Numbered from the stretch's first letter, positions 54,921 to 62,724 are shown. The stretch is DNA of 64,000 nucleotides from DASZKW01 sp035552775 (GCA_035552775.1 DASZKW010000096.1:1-64000); one strand, 5' to 3'. A program made the numbers and translations. Notes: a model not told the origin generated them from the letters alone.

Positions 54921-57469
54921 CCAGCGTGCCGTCTCGGCTCACCTCCGTCGACGACCTGTTCCGTCTCGGACCTCTTGGCCGTTTCGAGGCGCTGATCGCC
55001 GGCCCGAACTTCGACGACTACCTCCGCGCCGAGCCGATCGCCTTCGAGCGGGCCCATCCGATCTACGGCACCACCTGTGGCGTCCCGGCATGCGCCATGC
55101 ACAGCACCCAGGCCGAGTGGTGGTGCACGCGGCACTCCCACGCCCGGCGCGACGCCCAACGCCAAGGGATTGGTGAGGCCGAGTGGCTGGCCGGCGCGGT
55201 TCCCTTCCCGCCCAAGAGGCGCCCGAGCGACGGCCGACGACCGGCGTGCCGGTTCTGCCCGGACCGCGACGCCACCGTCCGAGACCTGTGCCGCCAGCAT
55301 GAGATGCGCCTGTTCCACGCTCGACGACGGACGGACTTCGAGGAGGCGGCGTGGATCGCGGCCCAGGTGGCCTTCCCTGGTGCGGGCGACTGCCGAGTGC
55401 AGGACTGCCCCAGGCGCGCTGAAAACAAGCCGTCCCTGTGCCCCAACCACCGCAAGGCGTGGGTCATGGCCGGCCAGCCCGACGGTCTCGACATGGAGCG
55501 GTGGCTGCTGAAGCGAAGCGGCTACCCCGTTGCCGGGTTGGTGCAACTCGGCGGGCTCCAGCCGCTGGTCGCCGCCGAGATCCGCTATGCATTGTGGACG
55601 CACACGAAGAGCGCGGCGCCGGCACGGTGGCACCCGATGTGGTTGCGGCGCCTGGCCAAGTCCTGCCGTGAGCGCGGCGTCAGCTCCCTGCTCGAGCTCG
55701 ATCCCAACGACTCGGACTGGACACCGCAGCCGGCCGCGGTGAACCGGATCCTGCGCGACATGCTCAAGGACGTTCGTCCTGTGCATCACAGCCGGGCCGA
55801 CACCCGAGCGCTCGGGTACGTCGACACGAACTACTGGGGCTTCCGCTTCCCTGATCGTCGCTCCGCGTTCGACCTCACCGCTATCTCCCACTGCTGGCTC
55901 CGCGACCTGACGTGGGACTTCCTGGCCAGCCTGCTCGACGGCGCCCAGCGTCCTCGCACCCAGGGCCCGGTCGAGCAGGTCCGCCGGTCGATGGTGTGCT
56001 TCAGCACCTACCTGACCGACTGCAATCCGCAGCGGGGGGCCGAGCCCAGTGCGCTCTCTGAGTCGACGGCGCGGGAGTTCGTCGCCGACCTCAGGCGCTG
56101 CGTCTCCAACGGCGACCCGGTGCGTGGGGTGTTCAACGTCAACGGCAGCCCGTCGATCGCGACTGAGACGACCTACTCGCTGACGATGAACGCCCTGCGC
56201 CGGGTGATGCGCTGGGCGATGGACTCGGGCACGGCGGCGACACTTGGGCTCCCACGAGAGTTCATCGTCGCCATCCCCTTCGGTGGTGCCCCGTCCTTCA
56301 AGAACCCCCGGCCGTTTACCGATCCGGTCCTGCGGGAGCTGAGCGACCCGGCGAACATCGCCGTGTTGGCTGAGATGGACGGCCGCGACACCGGTTTGGC
56401 CGACATCTGGTCCATCCAGGTCCGCTGTGGCCGCCGCATTGGTGAGGTCGTCAAACTTCGCCTCGACTGCGTGGGTGAGCACCTCGGCCGGACGTGGCTG
56501 TGGGTCGACATGACCAAGGTCGGCAAGCTCGACTACGCCGTGCAGGTCCCCCGCGACGTCTATGACCTGGTCCGCGCTCGCCAGGTCAAGACCATCGAGC
56601 GCTTCCGGCTCCGCCACGGGGTCGAGCCCACGGCCGCCCAGCGACGGGTGATCGCCCTGTTCCCGAGCCCGGTCACGAACCCGACCTTCGTGCGCTCGAT
56701 CTCGTCGTCGAAGTTCGGCGTCACGTTCAAGGCGTGGATCGACTCGGACCGCATCAGCCTGCCCGGCCACACCACCCACCAGGCCCGCCACACCCTGGCC
56801 ACCCGGCTGGTGAACGCCGGCGCCAGCATGACGCATGTCAAGCGGGTCCTCGGCCACGTCTCGGAGCGGATGGGCGATTCCTACGTCCTCATCGCTGGTT
56901 CCCAGGTCGAGCCCTACCTGCAGCAGGTGTGGGTCACGGGCCCCGGCAACGCCAGGCCGGGAGAGGTCGTCCTCACTCCCACCGATGCAGAGCGGAGCAC
57001 GGCCGAGAAGCTGATGGTCGACCTGGCCGCCATCCCCACCGAGCACGGCCTGTGCACCTACAAGCCCGTCGTCGGTGGCTTCGACTGCCCCTTCGAGCGC
57101 CGCTGCGAGTCCTGTGAGCATTTCGTCATCACCGGGGCCGACTACGGCTACTGGAAGCGCCAGGAGCAGCGATGGGCGGCCATGGCCGAAGGCGCTCCCG
57201 ACGAGAGCGCCCGCGAGTACATCTACGGGGCCTTCGAGCGCAGCTCCCAGGCCCTGGCCGGTCTGGAGAAGGCGCTGCTCTGCCTGGGTCTTCTCGACGA
57301 CGCCAAAACCCTCGACCTTCGCAGCCCCCATCAGGACTTCTTCAGCCCCATCTGGGCCCAGGGATGGCGGGCCGGCGACCTGGTGGAGATCGGTGGTGGC
57401 AGGACCACTGACGGGTCTCGGGGCTCGTCGGAGGCGGCCGACGACGACGAGACGAGGGCCGCGTCATGA
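54917..57469 (+). CDS. TnpB-like tyrosine recombinase with three C/C/C/H modules
   Basis: This 850-residue site-specific recombinase is of the Tn554 TnpB type. The GTG start overlaps the true tnpA stop as GTGA. Catalytic residues are complete: Arg507 (CGRRIGEVV), His621 and Arg624 (HQARHTLAT), His647 (VLGHVS) and Tyr656 (GDSYVL). The N-terminus has three evenly built modules, C-x4-C-x10-C-x2-H (54-73), C-x2-C-x10-C-x2-H (111-128) and C-x4-C-x10-C-x2-H (159-178), probably zinc-binding and DNA-contacting. A C-terminal Cys group (FDCPFERRCESCEHF) is typical of TnpB relatives. TnpB of Tn554 is 630 residues; the extra length is mostly this N-terminal part. Confidence 0.88.
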   Translation: MTSVPSRLTSVDDLFRLGPLGRFEALIAGPNFDDYLRAEPIAFERAHPIYGTTCGVPACAMHSTQAEWWCTRHSHARRDAQRQGIGEAEWLAGAVPFPPKRRPSDGRRPACRFCPDRDATVRDLCRQHEMRLFHARRRTDFEEAAWIAAQVAFPGAGDCRVQDCPRRAENKPSLCPNHRKAWVMAGQPDGLDMERWLLKRSGYPVAGLVQLGGLQPLVAAEIRYALWTHTKSAAPARWHPMWLRRLAKSCRERGVSSLLELDPNDSDWTPQPAAVNRILRDMLKDVRPVHHSRADTRALGYVDTNYWGFRFPDRRSAFDLTAISHCWLRDLTWDFLASLLDGAQRPRTQGPVEQVRRSMVCFSTYLTDCNPQRGAEPSALSESTAREFVADLRRCVSNGDPVRGVFNVNGSPSIATETTYSLTMNALRRVMRWAMDSGTAATLGLPREFIVAIPFGGAPSFKNPRPFTDPVLRELSDPANIAVLAEMDGRDTGLADIWSIQVRCGRRIGEVVKLRLDCVGEHLGRTWLWVDMTKVGKLDYAVQVPRDVYDLVRARQVKTIERFRLRHGVEPTAAQRRVIALFPSPVTNPTFVRSISSSKFGVTFKAWIDSDRISLPGHTTHQARHTLATRLVNAGASMTHVKRVLGHVSERMGDSYVLIAGSQVEPYLQQVWVTGPGNARPGEVVLTPTDAERSTAEKLMVDLAAIPTEHGLCTYKPVVGGFDCPFERRCESCEHFVITGADYGYWKRQEQRWAAMAEGAPDESAREYIYGAFERSSQALAGLEKALLCLGLLDDAKTLDLRSPHQDFFSPIWAQGWRAGDLVEIGGGRTTDGSRGSSEAADDDETRAAS

Positions 57470-58065
57470 TCGTCGCCACCACCCAGCAGGCGGCGACGCG
57501 GCCGAGGCCGGAGCTGGCCATCGACGCCCGGCGCCGGGAGGCCACGGCCAAGGTCGCCTCGGTCGAGAAGGCCGTCAAGCTGCTCGGCCGAACGGGCGCG
57601 CCGATCACCCGGGCGGCCGTGGGACAGCTGGCCGGGGTCTCCCGGTCGTTCACCTACGAGAACGCCCAGGCCCGGTCGATTATCGCCGCCGCCCAGGCTC
57701 GGACTCAGGCCCGGGCAGAGGCCAGGCCTGAGACGCTGACCGCTCAGCAGGAAGCCTCCTGGCGCGAACGGGCTCTCAACGCCGAGGAGGAGGTGCGCAG
57801 GCTCCGCCAGGAGCTGACGACCCAACGCCGCCTCGTGAGCGACCTGATGGGCCAGCTGCGGGAGCCCGACGGCACCTGGATCGAGCAGGACCGGGAGCGT
57901 CTCCGCAACGAGAACGAGCTGCTGTGCTCGGAGCGGAACCAACTCCTGCGTGAACGCAACGAGCTTCAGCGCAGGCTCGACGGTGCGCGGGCGAACGTGT
58001 CCCGGCTCAGCGAGCGCAAGGTCACCGAGCTGTTCCCCGATGGCCCGGGCAAGCCAAGGCCATGA
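57466..58065 (+). CDS. TnpC-like accessory protein (DUF6262 type)
   Basis: This 199-residue protein starts at ATG 57466, overlapping the tnpB stop as ATGA. The N-terminal part looks like a helix-turn-helix (LGRTGAPITRAAVGQLAGVS, then RSFTYENAQ). The rest is a long coiled coil (EVRRLRQELTTQRRLV onward, residues ~100-185). This layout matches TnpC of Tn554, which is 125 residues and influences the efficiency and orientation of insertion. The tight three-gene overlap with tnpA and tnpB is diagnostic of Tn554-family recombinase trios. Confidence 0.82.
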   Translation: MIVATTQQAATRPRPELAIDARRREATAKVASVEKAVKLLGRTGAPITRAAVGQLAGVSRSFTYENAQARSIIAAAQARTQARAEARPETLTAQQEASWRERALNAEEEVRRLRQELTTQRRLVSDLMGQLREPDGTWIEQDRERLRNENELLCSERNQLLRERNELQRRLDGARANVSRLSERKVTELFPDGPGKPRP

Positions 58066-58126
58066 ACCGCCGACGCCGAGAGGCCCGCCGCGATCACCGA
58101 CCGTGCCGTGGTCGTCGGCTCGACCG

Positions 58127-59482
58127 GTGAACTTGTTCGAGCACGGACTTGAAGGGCAGCTCCGGTCGCGGGGGCCGCTGGCCAGCCGGTTGCGTCCGAA
58201 GCGCCTGGACGACGTCCTGGGACAGGACCATCTCCTTGGTCCCAAGGGAGCGCTGCGAGCCTTGGTCGAGGCTCGGCGGCTGACCTCGATCATCCTGTGG
58301 GGGCCGGCGGGCACGGGCAAGACGACGATCGCCCGGCTGCTGGCCGAGGCCGTCGGCGCCGAGTTCGAGTCCCTGAGCGCGGTCAGCGCGGGGGTGAAGG
58401 ACGTGCGGGCGGCGGCCGAACAGGCCAGGACTCGACTGGCCCAGAACGGCGTGCCGACCGTCCTGCTGCTCGACGAGGTCCACCGGTTCTCCAAGTCCCA
58501 GCAGGACGCGCTTCTGCCGAGCGTCGAGGACGGGATCCTCACCCTGGTGGGCGCCACTACCGAGAACCCGTTCTTCGAGGTGAACGGCCCGCTGCTCAGC
58601 CGCTCCACCCTGTTCCGCCTCGAGCCCCTCGACCGCCGGGCGCTACGGGCCCTCCTCGAGCGGGGTCTGGCCGCCGAGGGCGGGACCATCGACGAAGACG
58701 CCGCCGAGGCGATCATCGACTCCGTAGACGGCGACGGCCGCGCCCTGCTCACCACCTTGGAGGTGGCTCTCGCTGTCTCCGGCAAGGACCGGCATGTGAG
58801 CGTCGGCGACGTGGAGCGGGCCAGGACCACCCGGGCACTCACCTGGGGCCGCGACGAGCACTACGACGTGACCAGCGCCTTCATCAAGTCCATCCGCGGC
58901 TCGGACCCCGACGCCGGCCTGCACTGGCTGGCCCGGATGATCGTGGCCGGCGAGGACCCCCGCTACATCTCCCGGCGCCTGGTCATCTTGGCCAGCGAGG
59001 ACGTGGGCATGGCCGACCCGACCAGCCTGCTCGTCGCCACCGCCGCGGCGCAGGCCGTCGAGTACGTGGGGTTGCCTGAGGCCCAGCTCAACTTGGCCCA
59101 GGCGGTGGTGCACCTGGCCACCGCCCCCAAGTCCAACCGCACTGCCCTCGGCATCTGGAAGGCCCTGGAGGACGTGCGGTCCCGGCCGGCCAGAGCGGTG
59201 CCCCCACACTTGCGTGACGCCCACTACGACGGCGCCTGGCGCATCGGCCACGGTGCCGGCTACCGCTACCCCCACGATGACCCCCGAGGCTGGGTCGAGC
59301 AGGACTATCTCCCCGACGAGCTCGCTAGCACCCGCTACTACCAGCCCTCCGAGCACGGCTACGAACGAACCCTGACACTTGAGTCACCCCAGCCCAAGCC
59401 ATACGAGCGGTGCTCGAAGACTTCACCTGATGAGCCGCATAGTGGGGGGCGCTCGGGCTCCTTGGCTAGTCCAGAGGTGTGA
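58127..59482 (+). CDS. rarA: Complete RarA carried by the element
   Basis: RarA (MgsA/WRNIP1 family) is an AAA+ ATPase acting at stalled replication forks. This copy has all motifs: MNLFEHGLEGQL start at GTG 58127, Walker A at residues 59-67, Walker B LLLLDEVHRF (Asp116-Glu117), sensor 1 VGATTENPFFEVN and the tetramerising MgsA C-domain (HYDVTSAFIKSIRGSDPDAG, YRYPHDDPRGWVEQD). It is 451 residues; the host gene would be 428, the extra being a C-terminal extension unlike the host's. It is about 88% identical to the host halves, so it comes from a related actinobacterium. Being intact, it can supply the function lost by insertion. It lies 61 bp after tnpC and may be read from the element or from the hisS operon. 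Confidence 0.95.
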   Translation: MNLFEHGLEGQLRSRGPLASRLRPKRLDDVLGQDHLLGPKGALRALVEARRLTSIILWGPAGTGKTTIARLLAEAVGAEFESLSAVSAGVKDVRAAAEQARTRLAQNGVPTVLLLDEVHRFSKSQQDALLPSVEDGILTLVGATTENPFFEVNGPLLSRSTLFRLEPLDRRALRALLERGLAAEGGTIDEDAAEAIIDSVDGDGRALLTTLEVALAVSGKDRHVSVGDVERARTTRALTWGRDEHYDVTSAFIKSIRGSDPDAGLHWLARMIVAGEDPRYISRRLVILASEDVGMADPTSLLVATAAAQAVEYVGLPEAQLNLAQAVVHLATAPKSNRTALGIWKALEDVRSRPARAVPPHLRDAHYDGAWRIGHGAGYRYPHDDPRGWVEQDYLPDELASTRYYQPSEHGYERTLTLESPQPKPYERCSKTSPDEPHSGGRSGSLASPEV

Positions 59483-59559
59483 ATGAGGCCCTTGACAACT
59501 GCCGGTCGCGGCGCGACGCTCGCAGGCGGCGTCTCTGAGTTGACGTCGCAGCGGGAGGG

Positions 59560-60144
59560 GTGAGGATATTGTTGCTCAAGCCGTCACTTCGGAGTCGTAG
59601 GTCGCGAAGCTCAATCGTCCTTGTTGTGATGGTTGCCGCAAGCCTCTTCGCGGCGTCGCCAGCAAGCGCGTCTCCATCCAACTTGAAGCCGACCCCGGCC
59701 CCGACACCCACGTGGCACTATGTCACCTTCAAGCTGCCGGCGATTTCGGGCCCGGGGCGCCCGGCAGCGCCGACGATCAACGAGACGTGCGGGTGGAGTC
59801 CGACATACGTGGACCAGGCCGGGCGCTCAGCGACCACTGCTGGCTTTGTCTATGGCGGAATAGATGCGAACTGTACGCCAGAGCCACTTCTGATGGAGTT
59901 CGAGGGGTGCATCCAGCATTCCAATGGGCCTTACGGACCTTGGTACGACGATGCTGACTCATGCGGGTCGCAACTCGATGGCCCGACAAATAACGGCACC
60001 AGCCTGTTCGTGCATAACTGCTACCTTCCTGGCGAGTTGTGGTACTACAGATCGCACGGTACGACTGGCGTCGAGTACGACGGGCAGTACATCGAACTCT
60101 ACCCAGGCCCCACGGGAGGGCCGGCGAGCATCTACGCTTGCTGA
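59560..60144 (+). CDS. Secreted cysteine-containing protein, element cargo
   Basis: This 194-residue protein starts at GTG 59560 after GGGAGGGG. The signal peptide (RSSIVLVVMVAASLFAASPA, then SAS) is followed by a Pro/Thr stretch and a mature domain. Six Cys lie in ETCGW, ANCTP, EGCIQ, DSCGS, HNCYL and the terminal YAC, which suggests disulfides outside the cell. No family was recognised. Base composition differs: a 60-base row at 60001 is 53% GC against 72% for a row at 59221 in rarA. The gene therefore has a different origin from its neighbours and is the most likely passenger trait. Confidence 0.7.
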   Translation: MRILLLKPSLRSRRSRSSIVLVVMVAASLFAASPASASPSNLKPTPAPTPTWHYVTFKLPAISGPGRPAAPTINETCGWSPTYVDQAGRSATTAGFVYGGIDANCTPEPLLMEFEGCIQHSNGPYGPWYDDADSCGSQLDGPTNNGTSLFVHNCYLPGELWYYRSHGTTGVEYDGQYIELYPGPTGGPASIYAC

Positions 60145-60202
60145 CAGCTGCTTTGGACTTACTGGTAGCAGCTCCCGGTTTCAACCTCTAGCCGCATCGG
60201 CG

Positions 60203-60457
60203 ATGGAAGAGGTAGTCGCCACAGCAGATGTCTGCAAGCAACTCGGAATAAGTTTGCGGCAGCTACACCAATTGATCACCGACTTAGGTATCGAGATGAA
60301 GCGTCAAGGGAGGCTTGTAGGCCTTAGGGCGACGGACATCGAGCGAGTCCGGCGAACGCTGCCCCCCGACTACGGCGGCCCCGACCCCGGAGGTTCAGTG
60401 GTGCCGCGTCGACCGGTGCCGTCTAACCCTGCCGGTGGGGCGAAAAGGTACGAGTGA
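60203..60457 (+). CDS. Small HTH/IF2N-like DNA- or RNA-binding protein
   Basis: This 84-residue protein starts at ATG 60203. The first ~50 residues (VATADVCKQLGISLRQLHQL, then DLGIEMKRQGRL and GLRATDIERVRR) look like a MerR/excisionase winged helix or the small IF2-N module. The C-terminus is a Pro/Gly tail. At the right end of a recombinase element a recombination directionality factor or a regulator of the tnp genes would fit. The ATG is preceded immediately by CATCGGCG, an octamer also found near both element ends. The start is uncertain because the frame is open upstream. Confidence 0.55.
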   Translation: MEEVVATADVCKQLGISLRQLHQLITDLGIEMKRQGRLVGLRATDIERVRRTLPPDYGGPDPGGSVVPRRPVPSNPAGGAKRYE

Positions 60458-60585
60458 AAGCGGGACGGGCCGGGGCGGCAAGGTGCCTCTGAAGCTACGG
60501 AAGGGCTTCTCGGCGACACACCCCTGCTCAAGGGCGTAAGCCGCTCATACGTTCCCGGCTTCGACTACGAGAGCCTGCGGTGAAG

Positions 60586-60602
60586 AAAAGGGGGTTATCG
60601 TG
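60586..60602 (+). promoter_or_regulatory. Element-supplied SD and start for rarA 3' half
   Basis: AAAAGGGGG at 60586-60594 stands five bases before GTG 60600-60602. This GTG opens a frame of 27 element codons (MTTMCTTPTASSAWEN...) that runs without a stop into host codon Asp116 and on to the native rarA stop at 61622. The frame therefore has a plausible ribosome-binding site. An ATG at 60609 is an alternative start in the same frame. Confidence 0.5.
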
Positions 60603-60680
60603 ACAACCATGTGCACCACACCGACCGCGTCCTCTGCCTGGGAGAATGAGTTCGCCGATGCCGAAGCGAGCAGTGAATGT

Positions 60681-60683
60681 GAC
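60681..60683 (+). other. Right attachment junction (GAC core)
   Basis: Element sequence AGCAGTGAATGT ends before this GAC, and host rarA resumes as GACGAGGTTCACCG (Asp-Glu-Val-His). Joining 53637 to 60684 would restore an uninterrupted rarA frame of 428 codons, which is strong evidence for a single clean insertion. Confidence 0.65.
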
Positions 60684-61622
60684 GAGGTTCACCGTTTCTC
60701 CAAGTCGCAGCAGGACGCGCTGCTCCCCAGCGTCGAGGACGGCACCTTGACCCTGGTGGGCGCCACCACCGAGAACCCGTTTTTCGAGGTGAACGGCCCG
60801 TTGCTCAGCCGCTCCACCCTGTTCCGCCTCGAGCCCCTCGACCACCGGGCCCTGCGCACGCTGCTCGACCGGGGCCTCGAGGCCGAGGGAGGCACCATCG
60901 ACGCCCCCGCCGCCGATGCGATCGTCGATTCCGTCGACGGCGACGGACGCGCCCTGCTCACCACCCTCGAGGTGGCGCTGGCCATCGCCGGCGACGGTCA
61001 GCACGTGAGCGTCGACGACGTCGAGCGGGCGAGGACCACCCGCGCGCTGACATGGAGCAGCGACGACCACTACGACGTCATCAGCGCGTTCATCAAGAGC
61101 ATCCGCGGCGGCGACGCCGACGCCGGCCTGCACTGGCTGGCACGCATGATCGTCGCCGGGGAGGACCCCCGCTTCATCGCCCGGCGCCTGGTGGTCCTGG
61201 CCAGCGAGGACGTCGGGATGGCCGACCCGACGGCCCTGCTCGTCGCCAGCGCCGCCGCCCATGCCGTCGAGTACGTGGGTCTGCCCGAAGCGCAGCTCAA
61301 CCTGGCCCAGGCGGTCGTGCACCTGGCTACCGCCCCAAAGTCCAACCGCACCGCCCTCGGGATCTGGCAGGCGCTGGAAGACGTGCGATCACGCCCCGCC
61401 GGCCCGGTGCCCCCCCACCTTCGCGACAGCCACTACAAGGCTGCGGAGCGCATCGGCCACGGTGTCGGCTACCGCTATCCCCACGACGACCCCCGTGGGT
61501 GGGTCGAGCAGGACCATCTACCCGACGAGCTCGCCGGCAAGCGGTACTACGAGCCGTCCGACCACGGCAACGAACGTGAGATCGCACGGCGGTTCCCCCG
61601 ACCGGGCGTCGAGGATCACTAG
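60681..61622 (+). pseudogene. rarA: rarA 3' fragment of the host gene
   Basis: Codons 116 to the stop of the native rarA: DEVHRFSKSQQ at the cut, sensor 1 VGATTENPFFEVN, lid and C-terminal tetramerisation region, ending RRFPRPGVEDH. No Walker A is present. An in-frame 27-codon leader from the element (from GTG 60600) makes it a 340-residue open frame, so a C-terminal RarA protein without ATP-binding loop might be made. No frameshift or stop has accumulated, which suggests the insertion is recent or the fragment is still under selection. Confidence 0.9.
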
Positions 61623-61849
61623 TTCGACTTTCATGCGCCGGTCGTGAACCGGAGCGCGCGCGTTCTGGCGTTGTGCACCGAAGCGCTCGCGGGCTCTCGT
61701 GTTGTGCACACCGGTTGCGCTATAGCGACGCTAACCGTGCATTTCGCCGACCGCAGCGCGCACAACGGTTCACGTCACGCCGGACCGGGGGCAGACTGCT
61801 GACGGCGGGGCCGAGCGGAGCGGGCTGAGGTCTACCGGCGCCGGCCGGT
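61623..61849. promoter_or_regulatory. Region before DUF948 gene with repeated GTTGTGC motif
   Basis: These 227 bp hold no gene. GTTGTGCAC occurs at 61670-61678 and 61701-61709, with an inverted GCGCACAAC at 61758-61766. The perfect palindrome CGCTATAGCG is at 61718-61727 and a possible TATAGC -10 at 61721-61726. It probably contains the promoter of the small membrane genes and alaS, possibly with an operator. Confidence 0.35.
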
Positions 61850-62278
61850 ATGATCAACGACCTTATGAAAGCCGCCGGTGTGCTCGGCGCCACCGGTTCC
61901 TACGGGCCGGTCGCCATCGGGGTGACAGTGGTGGCCACCCTGGTCGTGGTGGCCATGCTGGCGGCCGTGGCCGCCCTGGTGCGGGCATCGCGGGCGCTGC
62001 GCCGCGACGCCGAGGAACTGCGCCGTGAGAGCAGGGCCCTGCTCGCGGACCTCGACGGTGCCGTCACCCGGGCAGGCGCCGATCTCGATCGGGTCGACGA
62101 CCTGATCGGCAGCGCCGAACGCCTCAGCGCCACCGTGGGATCGGCGTCCCGGCTGGCCTACACTGCGGTGGCGAACCCGGTGATCAAGGTCATGGCCTTG
62201 GGGGCGGGTACGGCGCGGGCGTCGGAGCGGATCCGCCGCCGGCGCCGGCGAGGCGAGCGCAAAGGGGTCCCGAGGTAG
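61850..62278 (+). CDS. DUF948-like membrane protein
   Basis: This 142-residue protein has one N-terminal TM helix (VAIGVTVVATLVVVAMLAAVAAL) followed by an Arg/Glu-rich coiled coil (ALRRDAEELRRESRALLADL). It ends with a segment ANPVIKVMALGAGTARA and a basic tail. This is the pattern of the DUF948 protein found just upstream of alaS in many actinobacteria. Function unknown. It is 2 bp from the next gene. Confidence 0.8.
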   Translation: MINDLMKAAGVLGATGSYGPVAIGVTVVATLVVVAMLAAVAALVRASRALRRDAEELRRESRALLADLDGAVTRAGADLDRVDDLIGSAERLSATVGSASRLAYTAVANPVIKVMALGAGTARASERIRRRRRRGERKGVPR

Positions 62279-62280
62279 AA

Positions 62281-62712
62281 ATGTTCAAACGCGTCGTGTG
62301 GATGGGGCTGGGCGCCACCGCCGGCGCCGGCGCATCGCTGTGGGCGACGCAGCGGGTGCGGCGCGCCGTGGCGTCGTTGGCTCCCGACCATCTGGCCATC
62401 CAAGTCAGCGGGCGGCTGCGCGAGACCGGCCGTCACCTCGTCGACGCGCTGGCCGAGGGTCGCCAGGCCATGGCCGCCCGCGAAGCGGAGCTGCGCGCCC
62501 GGCTCCCGACCGGCACCGCCCGGCCGGCGCCGCAACCCGCCGGCCCGGAAGCCAGCCCGGAAGCCAGCCCGGAAGCCGGCCCGGAAGCCAGCCCGGAAGC
62601 CAGCCCGGAAGCCAGCAGGGAAGCCAGCAGGGAAGCCAGTCGCCACACCGCCGGGAGCGCCGGCCCGGTCACCCACAGGAACACCAGTAGAGCCACCCAA
62701 GCCCGGCAGTAA
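62281..62712 (+). CDS. DUF6167-like small protein with EASP repeats
   Basis: This 143-residue protein has a short N-terminal hydrophobic anchor (VVWMGLGATAGAGASLWA) and an amphipathic helical region to residue ~80, as in the DUF6167 protein located between DUF948 and alaS in Streptomyces. The second half is a low-complexity run of PEAS/REAS tetrapeptides coded by 12-bp tandem repeats. The function is unknown; the position is conserved. Confidence 0.72.
   Translation: MFKRVVWMGLGATAGAGASLWATQRVRRAVASLAPDHLAIQVSGRLRETGRHLVDALAEGRQAMAAREAELRARLPTGTARPAPQPAGPEASPEASPEAGPEASPEASPEASREASREASRHTAGSAGPVTHRNTSRATQARQ
62545..62640 (+). repeat. Eight 12-bp tandem repeats
   Basis: Eight in-frame units of the CCGGAAGCCAGC type, the last two beginning AGGGAAGC, encode PEAS/PEAG/REAS tetrapeptides in the DUF6167-like protein. 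The near identity of the units points to recent slippage. Confidence 0.95.
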
Positions 62713-62724
62713 CGTGGTGCGGTC

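Larger units (their letters stand above)
53638..60680 (+). mobile_element. Tn554-like element in rarA carrying a complete rarA
   Basis: This segment of about 7.0 kb separates the two halves of the host rarA. Its contents in order are a TnpA-type recombinase (frameshifted), a TnpB-type recombinase and a TnpC-type protein, all overlapping by 4 bp as in Tn554. A full-length rarA, a secreted cysteine-containing protein and a small HTH-like protein follow. The boundaries are the points where host rarA similarity stops and resumes. The host codon GAC is present at both edges (53635-53637 and 60681-60683), so the exact crossover can only be placed within those bases. No host rarA bases appear lost. 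The known Tn554 inserts site-specifically in radC; rarA as target, and a replacement copy as cargo, are what make this element unusual. Confidence 0.85.

Noticed and set aside
54851..57331. 826-residue minus-strand ORF inside the element
   Set aside because: It mirrors the TnpB-like gene, which has all five catalytic residues; the antisense frame has no motif.
58127..59482. Second rarA explained as an ancient tandem duplication of the host gene
   Set aside because: The host halves meet exactly at codon 116 with no lost bases, and the second copy lies wholly between recombinase genes and the element's right end, so cargo is simpler.
62545..62640. CRISPR-like array
   Set aside because: Units are 12 bp and contiguous, without spacers, and read as an in-frame PEAS repeat.
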